DNA of 20,860 bases from Actinomycetes bacterium (GTDB taxonomy: Bacteria; Actinomycetota; Actinomycetes; Actinomycetales; Dermabacteraceae), in NCBI GenBank assembly GCA_023389045.1, contig JAEWEZ010000054.1:1-20860 (forward strand). Reading direction: 5' to 3'. A program made the translations under genes and the position numbers. Shown piece after piece: positions 20,833-20,860 of this stretch. How positions within the stretch are numbered: position 1 is the stretch's first letter; every line of letters starts with the position of its first letter. The notes under the pieces are model-generated. The model had not been told where the DNA came from. It saw nothing but the letters and a program-made list of their open reading frames with translations, and did no database searches.

Positions 20833-20860
20833 ATCAGTGTCCTTCAGGGCAGGGCGGGGC

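Overview
This is a GC-rich actinobacterial chromosome segment. Three surface proteins end in LAxTG-type sorting signals, a MoxR/DUF58/transglutaminase operon is present, an RmlC-RmlD fusion sits at the right edge, and starts and stops overlap often. The style suggests Micrococcales, perhaps near Brachybacterium/Dermabacter, but the genus is a guess because no rRNA or tRNA gene lies in the window.

Left part (1-13.6 kb), chromosomal in character. Two secreted, wall-anchored enzymes are read on the minus strand: an ExeM/NucH-type extracellular nuclease (cut by the window edge) and a 5'-nucleotidase. Together they could turn external DNA into nucleosides and phosphate. A type II NADH dehydrogenase follows on the plus strand with its own terminator. 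A translationally coupled minus-strand operon then encodes a MoxR ATPase, a DUF58 protein and a membrane transglutaminase-like protein. Divergent from it is a secreted protein with an Ig-like domain and a long Pro-Thr stalk. An exact 12-mer, GGGGCCGACGGG, occurs six times in this part, always on the plus strand.

Middle (about 13.62-18.79 kb): a decayed, plasmid-like island read entirely on the minus strand. In transcription order it carries a ParA remnant, an intact VbhA antitoxin, a Fic toxin gene broken by one in-frame stop, a complete serine resolvase, a winged-helix remnant joined to a second ParA remnant, ParB-like and excisionase-like genes, an HTH regulator, a small ORF, an intact VbhA/Fic pair, and a 28-codon resolvase remnant. 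The backbone order parA - vbhA - fic - resolvase therefore appears twice. The two ParA remnants share a 93-bp near-identical segment. The same operator-like inverted repeat lies upstream of the HTH gene and of both antitoxin genes, which suggests common control. This is the most novel-looking part of the window.

Right part (18.79-20.86 kb): a polysaccharide locus. The island abuts a glycosyltransferase gene that keeps only its first ~100 codons. After a stretch with one doubtful small ORF comes an intact fused dTDP-4-dehydrorhamnose 3,5-epimerase / reductase gene. No CRISPR array, rRNA, tRNA or classical IS transposase was seen.
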